Assembly: GCA_039916225.1 (NCBI GenBank)
Contig: JBDSLU010000097.1
Span: 1 to 19,682 of the forward strand
Source: JBDSLU01 sp039916225
GTDB taxonomy: Bacteria; Acidobacteriota; Vicinamibacteria; Vicinamibacterales; Vicinamibacteraceae
Length of the DNA: 19,682 nt
Reading direction: 5' to 3'
In this document: positions 7,350 to 16,221 of the stretch, in pieces
Layout of the letters: every line of letters begins with the position of its first letter
How positions within the stretch are numbered: position 1 is the first letter of the stretch
Translations under genes and position numbers: made by a program
Notes under the pieces: model-generated
What the model was told of the DNA's origin: nothing
The model's input: only the letters and a program-made list of their open reading frames with translations
The model's database searches: none

Positions 7350-7748
7350 ATGGCCAATACTCCTCGCATCTTCCCGCCCACGCCCATGACCTCCCGCGAG
7401 GCCCTCGACGACACCATCGAGGACAGCTTCCCGGCGAGCGACCCGCCGTCGTCCATTCCCGATCCGTCCTATTCGTCGTATGCGTCCGAGGCGAGCGTCG
7501 ACCGAGGGCCGGCCTGGTACGCCGAAGGTCGCCTGGCGCGCGCCATCGAGGAGCAGACGGCGAAACTGCCGTCGGACACGTTCCTGTGGGCCGCAGTCGG
7601 TTCGATGGGCGTCTCGGCCGCGCTGCAGCTGGCCGGCAAGCGCCACGCCAGCCTCTTCGTCGGCCAGTGGGCACCGGCTTTCCTGCTGCTCGGCGTCTAC
7701 AACAAGCTGGTCAAGGAACTCGGCTCCGACCGCTACGATCGCATCTGA
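7350..7748 (+). CDS. Small two-helix membrane protein with FPASDPPS motif
   Basis: A 132-residue protein of unknown function. The N-terminal half is soluble and Ser/Pro-rich, with the short motif TIEDSFPASDPPS at residues 22-34. That motif recurs at the start of many small bacterial proteins of unknown role, often near stress genes. Two hydrophobic segments follow, about 77-95 and 100-118, making a likely hairpin in the inner membrane with a short charged tail (KELGSDRYDRI). The start is supported by AGGGGCGG just upstream of ATG. It lies 81 nt after the hybrid kinase and ends 60 nt from the convergent debranching-enzyme gene; no terminator with a T-tract is visible in that 60-nt gap. I infer a stress-associated membrane role only from motif and neighbours. 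Confidence 0.75.
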   Translation: MANTPRIFPPTPMTSREALDDTIEDSFPASDPPSSIPDPSYSSYASEASVDRGPAWYAEGRLARAIEEQTAKLPSDTFLWAAVGSMGVSAALQLAGKRHASLFVGQWAPAFLLLGVYNKLVKELGSDRYDRI

Positions 7749-7808
7749 GCCGTCAGCTCGCCTTGGCCTGGCCCTGGCGCGGGGGGCTGGCCGGAACGAG
7801 TCGCCCCA

Positions 7809-9878
7809 TCAGGCCGACTCGACGGCCGTTGTCCGCCGGACCGGCAGCTCGCACGCGGCCAGCTTGGCGACGAGACGCGACAGTTCGGCGACGCTCCAGG
7901 CCTGGGCGCAGCAGCCGCGCGGCGTGAAGGGCGCTTCGGCGTCGAAGATCTCGCTGACCGAGCCGACGCAGCCGCCGTTGACCAGGTGATCGAGCAGCGG
8001 CTCGACCCAGCGGCGCGCGCCGGCTGCGTCCTCCGGGTGCACCGCCAGCCACGCGTCGACGAACGGGCCCATCAGCCACGGCCAGACGGTGCCCTGGTGG
8101 TAGGCGGCGTCGCGCGATCGCAGGTCGCCGAAGTAGACGCGCTTGTAGTCGGTGTGGTCCGGCGACAGCGTGCGCAGGCCGGCCGGCGTCACCAGCTCGC
8201 GGGCGACGGTGTCCAGCACCGGGGCCCAGTACTGGCGATCGAGCGGCGAGTGCGGTACGGCGATGGCCAGGATCTGGTTCGGGCGGCAGGCGTCGTCGTC
8301 GCCGTTCTCGCCGTCGACGATGTCGTTGAGCCGCTTCTTGACCGGGTTCCAGAAGCGCGCGTTGAAGGCCACCCGGCAGCGGGCGGCTTCGGCTCGCATC
8401 TCGTCGCGCTCGACGGTGTGGCCGGCCCGACCGAGCCACGACGCCAGCAGCACCAGAGCGTTGTGCCACAGGGCGTTGATTTCCACCGGCTTGCCGCGCC
8501 GCGGCGTCACGACCCAGCCGTCGACCAGCGCGTCCATCCACGTGAGCTGGACGCCGGGCGCCCCCTGGGCGAGCAACCCGTCGGCGTCGACGCGGATGTT
8601 GAACACCGTGCCGACGCGATGGCAGTGCACGATGTCGCGCAGGACCGGCAACAGCTCCTCGACGAGCGCGTGCTCGCCGGTGATCGTGTCGTAGCGGTGC
8701 AGCGCGTGGAAGAACCAGAGGGTCGCGTCGGCCGTGTGGTAGAGACCCTCCCGCTGGCCTTCGGGAAACAAGTTGGGGATCAGGCCGTGCCGGACGTGCA
8801 GCGCGAAGGTCCGCAGGATGTCATGCGCCTCGGAATGCCGGCCGGTGACGAGGGTCAGCCCTTCCAGGCTGATCATCGTGTCGCGGCCCCAGTCGGTGAA
8901 CCACGGGTAGCCGGCGATCACCGTGCGCGGTTCGGCGCCAACGGCGTACGCCTGGGCGTCGTCGACGACACGGGTGGCCGGGCGGATGATGAACTGGTCC
9001 GCCGCCAGCGGCAGCAGGAAGGTGTCCGGCTGCTGCAGGCTCTCGTCACTCGAGGCGACGATCCGCTGCCGCCGCGTCAGCTCGTGCTCCCATGCCTGAT
9101 CGGGGGACACGCCGTCGAGCTGTGCCCACGGCTCGGTCGTGGCAGTGAGCCAGGCGTCTTCACCCGGGTTGAGCATCAGCGTGAACACGCCCGGCCCGTG
9201 CGCCGAGCCGACGTGGTCGTAGCCGCGCTCCTGCTCGATCGACAGCGGGATCTGCGTCCACGTCTCGGGGTCGGCCTCGAACGAGCCGTGCTCGCCGCTC
9301 ACCTGCATGCGAAGCAGCAACGGTGACTCGGCGCGGCTGAATTCGCAGCGCGCCGACGCGACCCGGGTGGTGCTGAACGCATGATGCTGCTCGGGATCGA
9401 CCGCGCCTTCGTGCGGTCGGAAATCGAGCCACGGCCGCAGGCGCAGGTGGGCCGGCCCCGCCGACCCCGTCAGGCGATAGCGGACGTGCACGGTGTTCTG
9501 GCCGTGGGCCACCAGCACGATCCGCTCGAGGTGGACGCCATCGGCGAGGCGGAAGGTCCACTGCGGCAGGCCGGCCTTCAAGCAGAAATCGGTGTGCCCG
9601 ACGGCCGGCGGATCGCCGTCGCGGCCGCGCTGCAGCGCCTGCGGCGCCGTGCCCTCGAGCTCGACGACCTCGTGCAGGGCGTGCAGGAGCAGGGCGCGGC
9701 CGAGCGGCGCCGGCAGGGCCGCGATCAGCAAGCCGTGGAAGCGGCGCATCGGCGGTCCGTCGACGCTGCCGGACGCGTAGCCGCCGAGGCCGTTGGCGAC
9801 GATCCATTCGAGCGGCGCCGCGGTGGGCGCCGAGGGTCTCGGCTGGGGAGTGAGCTGTAGCAGCGAGCGAGTGGTCAT
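7809..9878 (-). CDS. Amylo-alpha-1,6-glucosidase (GH133-type glycogen debranching enzyme)
   Basis: A 689-residue debranching enzyme that hydrolyses alpha-1,6 branch points of glycogen. The N-terminal domain (about 22-250) begins EWIVANGLGGYASGS with RRFHGLL, typical of GDE_N. The C-terminal alpha-toroid domain (about 285-680) carries the hallmark blocks GYPWFTDWGRDTMISL (323-338), LTWMDA (445-450), KPVEINALW (463-471) and YHQGTVWPW (593-601). Length fits the family and no frameshift is seen. Its ATG overlaps the TGA of treZ in ATGA and it has no recognisable ribosome-binding site of its own, so translation probably depends on treZ. It is the second debranching enzyme in the same operon, besides treX. 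Substrate and direction are known for the family; the division of labour with TreX is inferred. Confidence 0.92.
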   Translation of the reverse strand: MTTRSLLQLTPQPRPSAPTAAPLEWIVANGLGGYASGSVDGPPMRRFHGLLIAALPAPLGRALLLHALHEVVELEGTAPQALQRGRDGDPPAVGHTDFCLKAGLPQWTFRLADGVHLERIVLVAHGQNTVHVRYRLTGSAGPAHLRLRPWLDFRPHEGAVDPEQHHAFSTTRVASARCEFSRAESPLLLRMQVSGEHGSFEADPETWTQIPLSIEQERGYDHVGSAHGPGVFTLMLNPGEDAWLTATTEPWAQLDGVSPDQAWEHELTRRQRIVASSDESLQQPDTFLLPLAADQFIIRPATRVVDDAQAYAVGAEPRTVIAGYPWFTDWGRDTMISLEGLTLVTGRHSEAHDILRTFALHVRHGLIPNLFPEGQREGLYHTADATLWFFHALHRYDTITGEHALVEELLPVLRDIVHCHRVGTVFNIRVDADGLLAQGAPGVQLTWMDALVDGWVVTPRRGKPVEINALWHNALVLLASWLGRAGHTVERDEMRAEAARCRVAFNARFWNPVKKRLNDIVDGENGDDDACRPNQILAIAVPHSPLDRQYWAPVLDTVARELVTPAGLRTLSPDHTDYKRVYFGDLRSRDAAYHQGTVWPWLMGPFVDAWLAVHPEDAAGARRWVEPLLDHLVNGGCVGSVSEIFDAEAPFTPRGCCAQAWSVAELSRLVAKLAACELPVRRTTAVESA

Positions 9879-11731
9879 GAGGGTACCAAAGTCGGTCTGA
9901 ACACCGTGGTGGCTCGGCCGGTGGCAACGAGCCTCATGGGTTGGTAGTTGCCCGCAATTCCCACGCCACCGTAGGCGCGATCCTCAGACGACCAGAGAAC
10001 GCTCCACTCGAACAGCTCGGGCGGCGCGATGAGCGGATCGGGCGCGCAGGCGAGGTCGAGATCCGCGCCGAGGTTCACGATCAACAGCCGATCCTCGTGC
10101 GGCACGCGGCCGATGAAGCGCAGCACAAGCGTCTGATCGTCCAGCGTCGAGCCAGCCAGGCGCGCGCTGTGTTGCCCCAGCGAGGCGTCGTCGCGGCGCA
10201 AGGTAGTCAAGTCCCGATACATCCGCCAGACAGGATCGCTCAGCCGATCGAAGCCGTGGTCGAGCCGGCAGGCCTCGAACGCCGGCCGGCCGATGGCCTC
10301 GACCGACGCGCCTTCGTAGGCCTCGCGGAGCCGGGTGAACTGGCTGAGGAACGACTGGCGCCCCTGGAACACCAGAGCCTGCAGCTCGGGCTCATGGTCG
10401 GAGAAATAGCTGAACGGCGTGTGCGCGCCCCATTCCTGCCCCTGGAAGAGCAGCGGGGTCCATGGGCCCAGCAGGAGCAGCGCCGACATCGCGCGCCACG
10501 CCGGCGGGCTGGCGATGTCCACCAGCCGCTTGCCGACGGCGGCGTTGGCCACCTGGTCGTGGTTCTCGATGAAGGCGATGAACTGGTACGGCGGACAGTC
10601 GAGGGCCGGCGCGCCACGCGTCTTCGACTGCCACGGATAGAACTGCCCCTGGAACAGGAAGCCGTGCTGCGCCGCGGACAGCCATTCGCGCGAGGTGCCG
10701 CGGTAGTCCGAGGTGTAGGCCTCGTGGGCGCCGGTCAACGCCACTCGCGTCGAGTGGTGGAAGTCCTCGTTGAAGACGCCGTCCATGCCGTAGCCGTCGG
10801 CGGCGGGCGGCCGCATCAGCCGGGCATGCTGCGGCTCGTGCTCGGCGACGACGATCACCGATCGCGGCGTTGCCGTCTCGCGCGCGACGCGGGTCAACGC
10901 CGCCAGGAGGTGTTCGGCCGAGACGTCGTAGATCTGCTGGGCGGCGTCGATGCGGAAGCCGTCGACGTGGAACTCCCGCACCCAGTACGCGATGTTCGAC
11001 AGCACCAGCTCGCGCATGCCTTCGCAGTGCGCGTCATCGAAGTTGAGCGCGTCGCCCCATTCGTTGGCGTAGCGATGGCTGCCGTACCAGCGCGAGAACT
11101 TCGGCAGGTAGTTGCCGGACGGGCCGAGGTGGTTGTAGACCACGTCGAGGGTCACGGCCAGGCCGAGCGTGTGCGCGGTGTCGACGAAGTACTGCAGATC
11201 GGCCGGCGTCCCGTAGCAGTGGTAGGGCGCGAACCACTGGACGCCGTCGTAGCCCCAGCCGAAGTCACCGGCGAACTCGGCCACCGGCATCATCTGCATG
11301 ACGGTGATGCCGGCGTCGCGCAGCCGCGGCAGCTGCTCGGCCGCGGCGCGCCACGTGCCGGCCGCGGTGAAGGTGCCGACGTGGAACTCGTAGAGCACCT
11401 GGCCGGGCAGCGAGACGCCCGGCCACGCGGCGTCCTGCCACTCGTAGGCCGACAGATCGACGATGGCGGAGAGACCGTGCGGGCCGTCCGGCTGCGATCG
11501 CGACGCCGGGTCGGGGTAGACCTTCTCGTCCCCGTCGAAGCGAAACCCGTAGCGCGAGCCCGGCTTGGCCACCACCTGGCAGCCGTGATACCCGCCGGCT
11601 TCGCTGTCGAGCGCGACGGTCCGGCCATCGATGACCAGCGTGACCGTCGGATGATCGGGCGCCCACACGCGGACGTGCGCCTCGCTCCGCGACACCATCT
11701 CGGCGCCGACAGGATAGGTGCGCGTGGCCAT
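9875..11731 (-). CDS. treZ: Malto-oligosyltrehalose trehalohydrolase
   Basis: A 618-residue GH13 enzyme that cuts trehalose off the maltooligosyl-trehalose made by TreY. An N-terminal carbohydrate-binding-like beta domain (about 8-95) precedes the barrel. Barrel motifs include TLDVVYNHLGPSGNYL (from residue 194), nucleophile Asp262 in DGFRIDA, acid/base Glu297 in VVAEHE and Asp392 in ENHDQVAN; FNEDFHHS at 320-327 is typical of TreZ. The pattern is somewhat divergent (DGFRIDAAQQI rather than the commoner DGLRLDAVHAI) but all catalytic residues are present. The frame stays open far upstream, antisense-like through treX, yet the protein begins at MATRTYPVGAE because ATG overlaps the treX stop in TGATG. 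Its own stop overlaps the GH133 start. Confidence 0.93.
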   Translation of the reverse strand: MATRTYPVGAEMVSRSEAHVRVWAPDHPTVTLVIDGRTVALDSEAGGYHGCQVVAKPGSRYGFRFDGDEKVYPDPASRSQPDGPHGLSAIVDLSAYEWQDAAWPGVSLPGQVLYEFHVGTFTAAGTWRAAAEQLPRLRDAGITVMQMMPVAEFAGDFGWGYDGVQWFAPYHCYGTPADLQYFVDTAHTLGLAVTLDVVYNHLGPSGNYLPKFSRWYGSHRYANEWGDALNFDDAHCEGMRELVLSNIAYWVREFHVDGFRIDAAQQIYDVSAEHLLAALTRVARETATPRSVIVVAEHEPQHARLMRPPAADGYGMDGVFNEDFHHSTRVALTGAHEAYTSDYRGTSREWLSAAQHGFLFQGQFYPWQSKTRGAPALDCPPYQFIAFIENHDQVANAAVGKRLVDIASPPAWRAMSALLLLGPWTPLLFQGQEWGAHTPFSYFSDHEPELQALVFQGRQSFLSQFTRLREAYEGASVEAIGRPAFEACRLDHGFDRLSDPVWRMYRDLTTLRRDDASLGQHSARLAGSTLDDQTLVLRFIGRVPHEDRLLIVNLGADLDLACAPDPLIAPPELFEWSVLWSSEDRAYGGVGIAGNYQPMRLVATGRATTVFRPTLVPS

Positions 11732-13650
11732 CAGTGCACCCGCTCCGGCGCGTACATCAGGACGACGACCGAAGCCGAGGCGACCTTGTAGGTGCCGCCC
11801 ACCTTGGCCATCCGCGTCGGCTCGTCGCGGGCGGTGTCGGCGGCACGCCGCCAGTAGCCCTTCTCGAGGGGCGGCAGCTGGTACTCGTGCTGGTCCGGCG
11901 TGGCGTTGAGAATCAGCAGCGCCTTGGCATCGCCGCGCCAGCCGTACATCGCGACGTGCCCGCGCGGCCGGTCCCAGTCCTCGCCGGTCAGCTCCTGGCC
12001 ATCGGGCCGCAGCCAGCGGATGTCGAGGCCGAACCCGGCCCACTGGTCCTTCTGGATCCACGGCAGGTTGGGCCGCACCCTGATCAGGTGACGGACCAGC
12101 GCCTGCAGCTCCGGTTCGACCTTCGTCCAGTCGAGCCACGAGACTCCGTTGTCCTGGTTGTAGGCGTTGTCGTTGCCCTGCTGCGAGCGGCCCCACTCGT
12201 CGCCGGCGAGCAGCATCGGCGTGCCCATCGACAGCAGCACCGTGGCCAGCAGGTTGCGCTTCTGGCGCAGATCGCCGCCGGCCAGGTCGTGCAGGGTGTG
12301 GCCGTCGTGGCTGGCGATGTAGTTGATGCTGGCACTCGGCCGCCGCCCGCTGCCCTTGAACAGGTCGATGCTGCCGGTGAGGCGGGCCGCCACTTCGGGC
12401 AGGCGGCCCGGCTCGTTGCGCCAGAAGGCCCGCACGCTCTCGCGGTAGCGATCGTTCCACTCCGACCAGTGATAGGGGAAGTTGCCGACCTGATAGCCGT
12501 TGGTGCCGGTGTCCCACGGCTCGGCAATCAGCTTGACGCCCTGCAGCACCGGATCCTGGTGGATGGTGGTGAAGAACCCGGACCACGTATCCAGGGTGTG
12601 CGCGCCGCGCGCCAGCGTCGCCGCGAGGTCGAAGCGGAAGCCGTCGACGTGCATCTCCTCGACCCAGTAGCGCAGCGAGTCCATGACCAGCTGCAGCACG
12701 TACGGGTGGCGCAGGTTCACGCTGTTGCCGGTCCCCGTGTAGTCCATGTAGTAGCGGGGTTCCTCGGCGACCAGGTGGTAGTAGGCCGGATTGTCGAAGC
12801 CCTTGAAGTTGAGGTGCGGCCCGAGGTGATTGCCCTCGGAGGTGTGGTTGTAGACGACGTCGAGGATCACCTCGATGCCGGCGGCGTGGAACGCCTTGAC
12901 CATCTCCTTGAACTCGCGCACCTGGCCGCCGCGATCGTCGGCCGCGCTGTACTCGGCATGCGGGGCGAAGAAGCCGTAGGTGTGGTAGCCCCAGTAGTTG
13001 CGCAGCCCTTCGTCGAGCAGGCCGGGCTCGTGCATGAACTGGTGCACCGGCATCAGCTCGACGGTCGTGACCCCCAGCTTGCGGATCGAGTCGAGCACCG
13101 CCGGCGAGGCCAGCCCGGCGTAGGTGCCGCGCAGATGCTCGGGCACCGCCGGGTGCTGCTTGGTGAAGCCCTTGACGTGCACTTCGTAGATCACGGTCTG
13201 CTCGGGCCAATGGCCCGGCCGCCGATCGCGGCCCCAGTCGAACGACGTGTCGACGACGTAGGAGCGCGGCGCGTTCGGCGCGCTGTCGGTCGACTCCATC
13301 TCGAGCTCGTCGCCGCCGAGCGGATACGAGAACATCGCGTGGCCCCACTGGATGTCCCGCGACAGGGCCTTGGCGTAGGGATCGGTCAGCAGCTTGGCCG
13401 GGTTGCAGCGCCGGCCCTGGGCCGGATCGTAGGGACCGTGGACGCGGTAGCCGTAGGCCTGGCCGGCGCCGATACGGGGCAGGAAGAGATGCCAGATGAA
13501 ACCGGGCTCGAGCACGAGGTCGTATCGCGATTCTTCGCCGGCCTCGTCGAACAGGCACAGCTCGATCCGGTCCGCGAGGCTCGAGAACACGCGGAAATGC
13601 ACGCCCTGCTTGGTCAACGTGGCCCCGAGCGGGCCATCGATCGTGGTCAT
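11731..13650 (-). CDS. treX: Glycogen debranching enzyme TreX/GlgX, GH13_11, with a shortened loop
   Basis: A 639-residue isoamylase-type enzyme that removes alpha-1,6 branches from glycogen and feeds linear chains to TreY. A CBM48-like domain (about 5-100) is followed by the barrel with VYEVHVKGFT-like block IYEVHVKGFT (154-163), VILDVVYNHT (261-270), nucleophile Asp341 in DGFRFDLA, acid/base Glu377 in LIAEPWD and Asp449 in ASHDG. After SHDGHTLHDL the usual KHNEANGE-to-WNCG region of the family, roughly 35-40 residues, is absent and the chain passes directly to DLRQKRNLLATVLLSMGTPML. This explains the length below the typical 650-720. Start ATG has GGAG six bases upstream and overlaps the treY stop as ATGA. 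Family call firm; retained activity unproven. Confidence 0.93.
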   Translation of the reverse strand: MTTIDGPLGATLTKQGVHFRVFSSLADRIELCLFDEAGEESRYDLVLEPGFIWHLFLPRIGAGQAYGYRVHGPYDPAQGRRCNPAKLLTDPYAKALSRDIQWGHAMFSYPLGGDELEMESTDSAPNAPRSYVVDTSFDWGRDRRPGHWPEQTVIYEVHVKGFTKQHPAVPEHLRGTYAGLASPAVLDSIRKLGVTTVELMPVHQFMHEPGLLDEGLRNYWGYHTYGFFAPHAEYSAADDRGGQVREFKEMVKAFHAAGIEVILDVVYNHTSEGNHLGPHLNFKGFDNPAYYHLVAEEPRYYMDYTGTGNSVNLRHPYVLQLVMDSLRYWVEEMHVDGFRFDLAATLARGAHTLDTWSGFFTTIHQDPVLQGVKLIAEPWDTGTNGYQVGNFPYHWSEWNDRYRESVRAFWRNEPGRLPEVAARLTGSIDLFKGSGRRPSASINYIASHDGHTLHDLAGGDLRQKRNLLATVLLSMGTPMLLAGDEWGRSQQGNDNAYNQDNGVSWLDWTKVEPELQALVRHLIRVRPNLPWIQKDQWAGFGLDIRWLRPDGQELTGEDWDRPRGHVAMYGWRGDAKALLILNATPDQHEYQLPPLEKGYWRRAADTARDEPTRMAKVGGTYKVASASVVVLMYAPERVH

Positions 13651-16145
13651 CCGGATCTCCGCTCGAGGAGGGCGACAGGGAAGGCGCCGAAGAGTGCCTC
13701 GAGGTCGACCGCTCCGCCATCAATCGTCGTGTCCGCCAGCACGTGGTGCCAGCGGCCTTCGGGCAGGCGCACCTGCGTGTCGGTCCAGTGTGGTTGCCAG
13801 GCGCGGATCGGCACCACCACCGCGACGTCACCGCCGCGCAGGAAGCCGACCGCGCGGGCGGCGGCCGGGCCGCGGATCTCGAGCGGCGCATACCCCGACT
13901 CGGGATCCGAGAGGGCGGCGTGCCGCGCTTTCAGCCGCAGCGCGCGGCTGGTCGTCCACAGTTTGGGCAGGCCTTCGTCCATCAGCGCCAGCACCGCCGG
14001 CGCATCCATCCGATCGCAGGCCTCGAGGCGCGTCTGCCGGCAGGCGTAGTCGACCAGGCGGCGATTGTCCGGATCGACGAGGGCGCGGTGCCACAGCTCG
14101 GAGCCCTGGTAGAGATCGGGCACGCCCGGCATCGTCAGCTTGAGCAGCTGCTGCGACAGCCCCTTGATCCAGTCGGCGGGATGGAGCGCGTCGACGAAGG
14201 CGGCGACCTCGGCGACGAAGCCGGTGTCGTGGAACAGATCGTCGACGAAGTGGTGCAGCGCGCGCTCGTACTCGGCCGACGGGTTGAGCCAGTCGGTGAA
14301 CACCTTGGCTTCGCGGGCCGCTTTCTCGACGTGGACGTGGGCCCGCTCGCGGCTGAGCGGCCAGGCGCCGACCAGCGTCTGGTAGATGTAGTACTCCATG
14401 TTGCGATCGGGCTGGCCGTCGACACGCCAGGCGTCGGAGCGCCGGCCCCACCGCTCGATCGTCTCCGCCCACAAGTCGGGGATCTCGGAGAGCACGGTCA
14501 GCCGGGCGCGGACGTCCTCGCCGCGCTTCGAGTCGTGCGTGCTGGTGCCGTGCATCGTCGACGGCCGCTCGCGCCGCCAGCGCGCCACGGTGTCGTGGAA
14601 CTCGGCCGGCGACACGCTGAAGTGCCGCGGATCGCAGCCCACTTCGTTGAGCGCGATGTAGCGGACGTCGCGGTAGGCGGCGGTGTCCTCGACCGCCTTG
14701 GCCGCCGTCGCCGTCGACAGCTGCTGGAAGCGGCGGACGAACTCGAGGCCATTCGGGCCCTCGCCGCCGGTCGCGAAGAGGCGCGCGACCAGATCGATGA
14801 GCGGCTCGGGCAGGTCGGGCCGCCGCGTCCGCGCCCGCTCACAGAGCGCGGCGAGACGAGCCACGTCGGCATCGGTCGCGCCCTCGGTCGAGACGTAGGT
14901 GCGGTAGACGCGCAAGCCGGCGACCAGCTCGCGGACCAGGATCGACGCGTCGCGCAGCGAGTAGTCGCGCAGGTCGAGGTCGTCCTGGCACATGCGGTGG
15001 AGGGCCAGCGCGACACGCTTGGCGTCGCCGGCCAGCCAGTGCTCCAGGATCTCGTGGCGCGCGTCTTCCTCGACTTCGTCGAAGTCGTCGAGCGCTCCGG
15101 CGAACCGATGGTAGAGCGCCGTCAACGGGCCCTCGCCCTCGGCGGCGGTCAACAGGCGCGCGAGCAGCGCACCGCTTTCGTAGCCAGTCATGCCGTCGAC
15201 CGGCCACGGCGGCAGCGTTTCCTGCTCGCCGAGGATCTTCTCGATCCCGATCCACTGCGTCGGGGCGAGCGTGCGCAGCCGGCGCAGGTAGGCCCCGGGA
15301 TCGGCGAGCCCGTCGATGTGATCGACGCGCAGGCCATCGACGCTGCCGTCGGCGACCCATTCGGCGACCAGCCGGTGCATCGCGTCGAACACCGTGTCGT
15401 CCTCGACGCGGACACCGATGAGGCCGTTGACGTCGAAGAAGCGGCGATACGGGCTCTCGTCCCGGGCCAGCCGCCACCACGTCAGGCGATAGTGCTGCAC
15501 CTCGAGCAGGGCGTGCAGCCGCGTGGCGTCGGCGTTCAGCGCCGCCACGATGGCGTCGAGACGTTCGGCCTCGTCCTGGGCGCCTTGCGCCTCGGGTTCA
15601 TCGTCGAGCGTGGCTCGCGACGTGATCGACAGCGGGAACCGGTTTGCGGCGTAGGCCACGACGGGCTTGCCACGCTCGACGACCAGCCGCAGTCGTCCGG
15701 CGGTGAGCTCACGGCCGTACGGCTCGCCGAGGATCGGGATGAGGAGCTTGGCCGGCCCAGGACCGGCGTACGGATCGGCGCTCAGGTCGACGTCGAACAC
15801 CGGGAAACTGGCGCTGGCCGTGCCGTGCGTCAGCACGTCGATCCACCACGCGTTGCCCTCGAGCGCGACGTGGTTGGGCACGATGTCGGCGATCAGGCCG
15901 AGACCGTATTCGCGCGCCGTGGCGACGAAGCGGGCCCGGCCTTCGGCGCCGCCCAGCTCGCCCCGGACCCGAGTCGGATCGACGACGTCGTAGCCGTGGC
16001 GGCTACCCGGCACCGACTCGAACACCGGGGAGCAGTAGACGTGCGAGACCCCGAGCGCCGCCAGGTACGGAACCACGGCGGCGGCCTTGTCGAAGTCGAA
16101 ATCGGGCTCGAGCTGGAGACGGTAGGTGGCGCGGATGGGTTTCAA
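13647..16145 (-). CDS. treY: Malto-oligosyltrehalose synthase
   Basis: An 832-residue GH13 enzyme that rearranges the reducing-end alpha-1,4 bond of maltodextrins into an alpha,alpha-1,1 bond. From the proposed start the protein reads MKPIRATYRLQL, the normal family N-terminus. Catalytic residues are Asp275 (DGLRVDHIDGL), Glu302 (GIEKILGEQE) and Asp538 (GTSTHDSKRGED); the 27-residue distance of the first two equals that in characterised archaeal TreY. No in-frame ATG is near: the frame is open upstream to 16436 but that stretch runs through a DUF2934 gene in another frame and does not resemble TreY. TTG at 16145 is therefore preferred, with CTG at 16157 the alternative. A tiny ATG reading frame ends on this TTG. 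The gene leads the tre operon; its stop overlaps treX. Confidence 0.92.
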   Translation of the reverse strand: MKPIRATYRLQLEPDFDFDKAAAVVPYLAALGVSHVYCSPVFESVPGSRHGYDVVDPTRVRGELGGAEGRARFVATAREYGLGLIADIVPNHVALEGNAWWIDVLTHGTASASFPVFDVDLSADPYAGPGPAKLLIPILGEPYGRELTAGRLRLVVERGKPVVAYAANRFPLSITSRATLDDEPEAQGAQDEAERLDAIVAALNADATRLHALLEVQHYRLTWWRLARDESPYRRFFDVNGLIGVRVEDDTVFDAMHRLVAEWVADGSVDGLRVDHIDGLADPGAYLRRLRTLAPTQWIGIEKILGEQETLPPWPVDGMTGYESGALLARLLTAAEGEGPLTALYHRFAGALDDFDEVEEDARHEILEHWLAGDAKRVALALHRMCQDDLDLRDYSLRDASILVRELVAGLRVYRTYVSTEGATDADVARLAALCERARTRRPDLPEPLIDLVARLFATGGEGPNGLEFVRRFQQLSTATAAKAVEDTAAYRDVRYIALNEVGCDPRHFSVSPAEFHDTVARWRRERPSTMHGTSTHDSKRGEDVRARLTVLSEIPDLWAETIERWGRRSDAWRVDGQPDRNMEYYIYQTLVGAWPLSRERAHVHVEKAAREAKVFTDWLNPSAEYERALHHFVDDLFHDTGFVAEVAAFVDALHPADWIKGLSQQLLKLTMPGVPDLYQGSELWHRALVDPDNRRLVDYACRQTRLEACDRMDAPAVLALMDEGLPKLWTTSRALRLKARHAALSDPESGYAPLEIRGPAAARAVGFLRGGDVAVVVPIRAWQPHWTDTQVRLPEGRWHHVLADTTIDGGAVDLEALFGAFPVALLERRSG

Positions 16146-16165
16146 CGGAAGAGACAGGAGTGCAT
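16142..16165 (-). CDS. Possible leader peptide coupled to treY
   Basis: A seven-residue frame, MHSCLFR, starts with ATG at 16165 and its TGA overlaps the proposed TTG start of treY as TTGA, the same 4-nt overlap style as the ATGA junctions inside the operon. A purine-rich GGAACGGGG precedes the ATG, while no Shine-Dalgarno sequence precedes the TTG itself. That would let ribosomes ending the short frame restart on treY. It is far too short to judge by composition, and could be chance. Confidence 0.25.
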   Translation of the reverse strand: MHSCLFR

Positions 16166-16221
16166 ACCCCGTTCCAGCGGAAGACGGATCAGGTGGACGG
16201 CAACGAACGGGACGGGCGCGG

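Noticed and set aside
3921..7646. A 1241-codon open frame on the minus strand opposite the metE-like and second kinase genes
   Set aside because: Composition is rich in Arg, Gly, Ala, His and Asp with no recognisable domain; it mirrors two well-supported genes on the plus strand, and long antisense frames are expected at this GC content.
7749..7808. Possible bidirectional terminator between the convergent small membrane protein and GH133 genes
   Set aside because: Only a short GCCC/GGGC stem with wobble extension can be drawn and no T-tract is present on either strand.
11732..13891. Upstream extension of the treZ frame giving a 1338-residue protein
   Set aside because: The part above 11731 is an out-of-frame reading of treX. 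TreZ homology begins exactly at the ATG that overlaps the treX stop.
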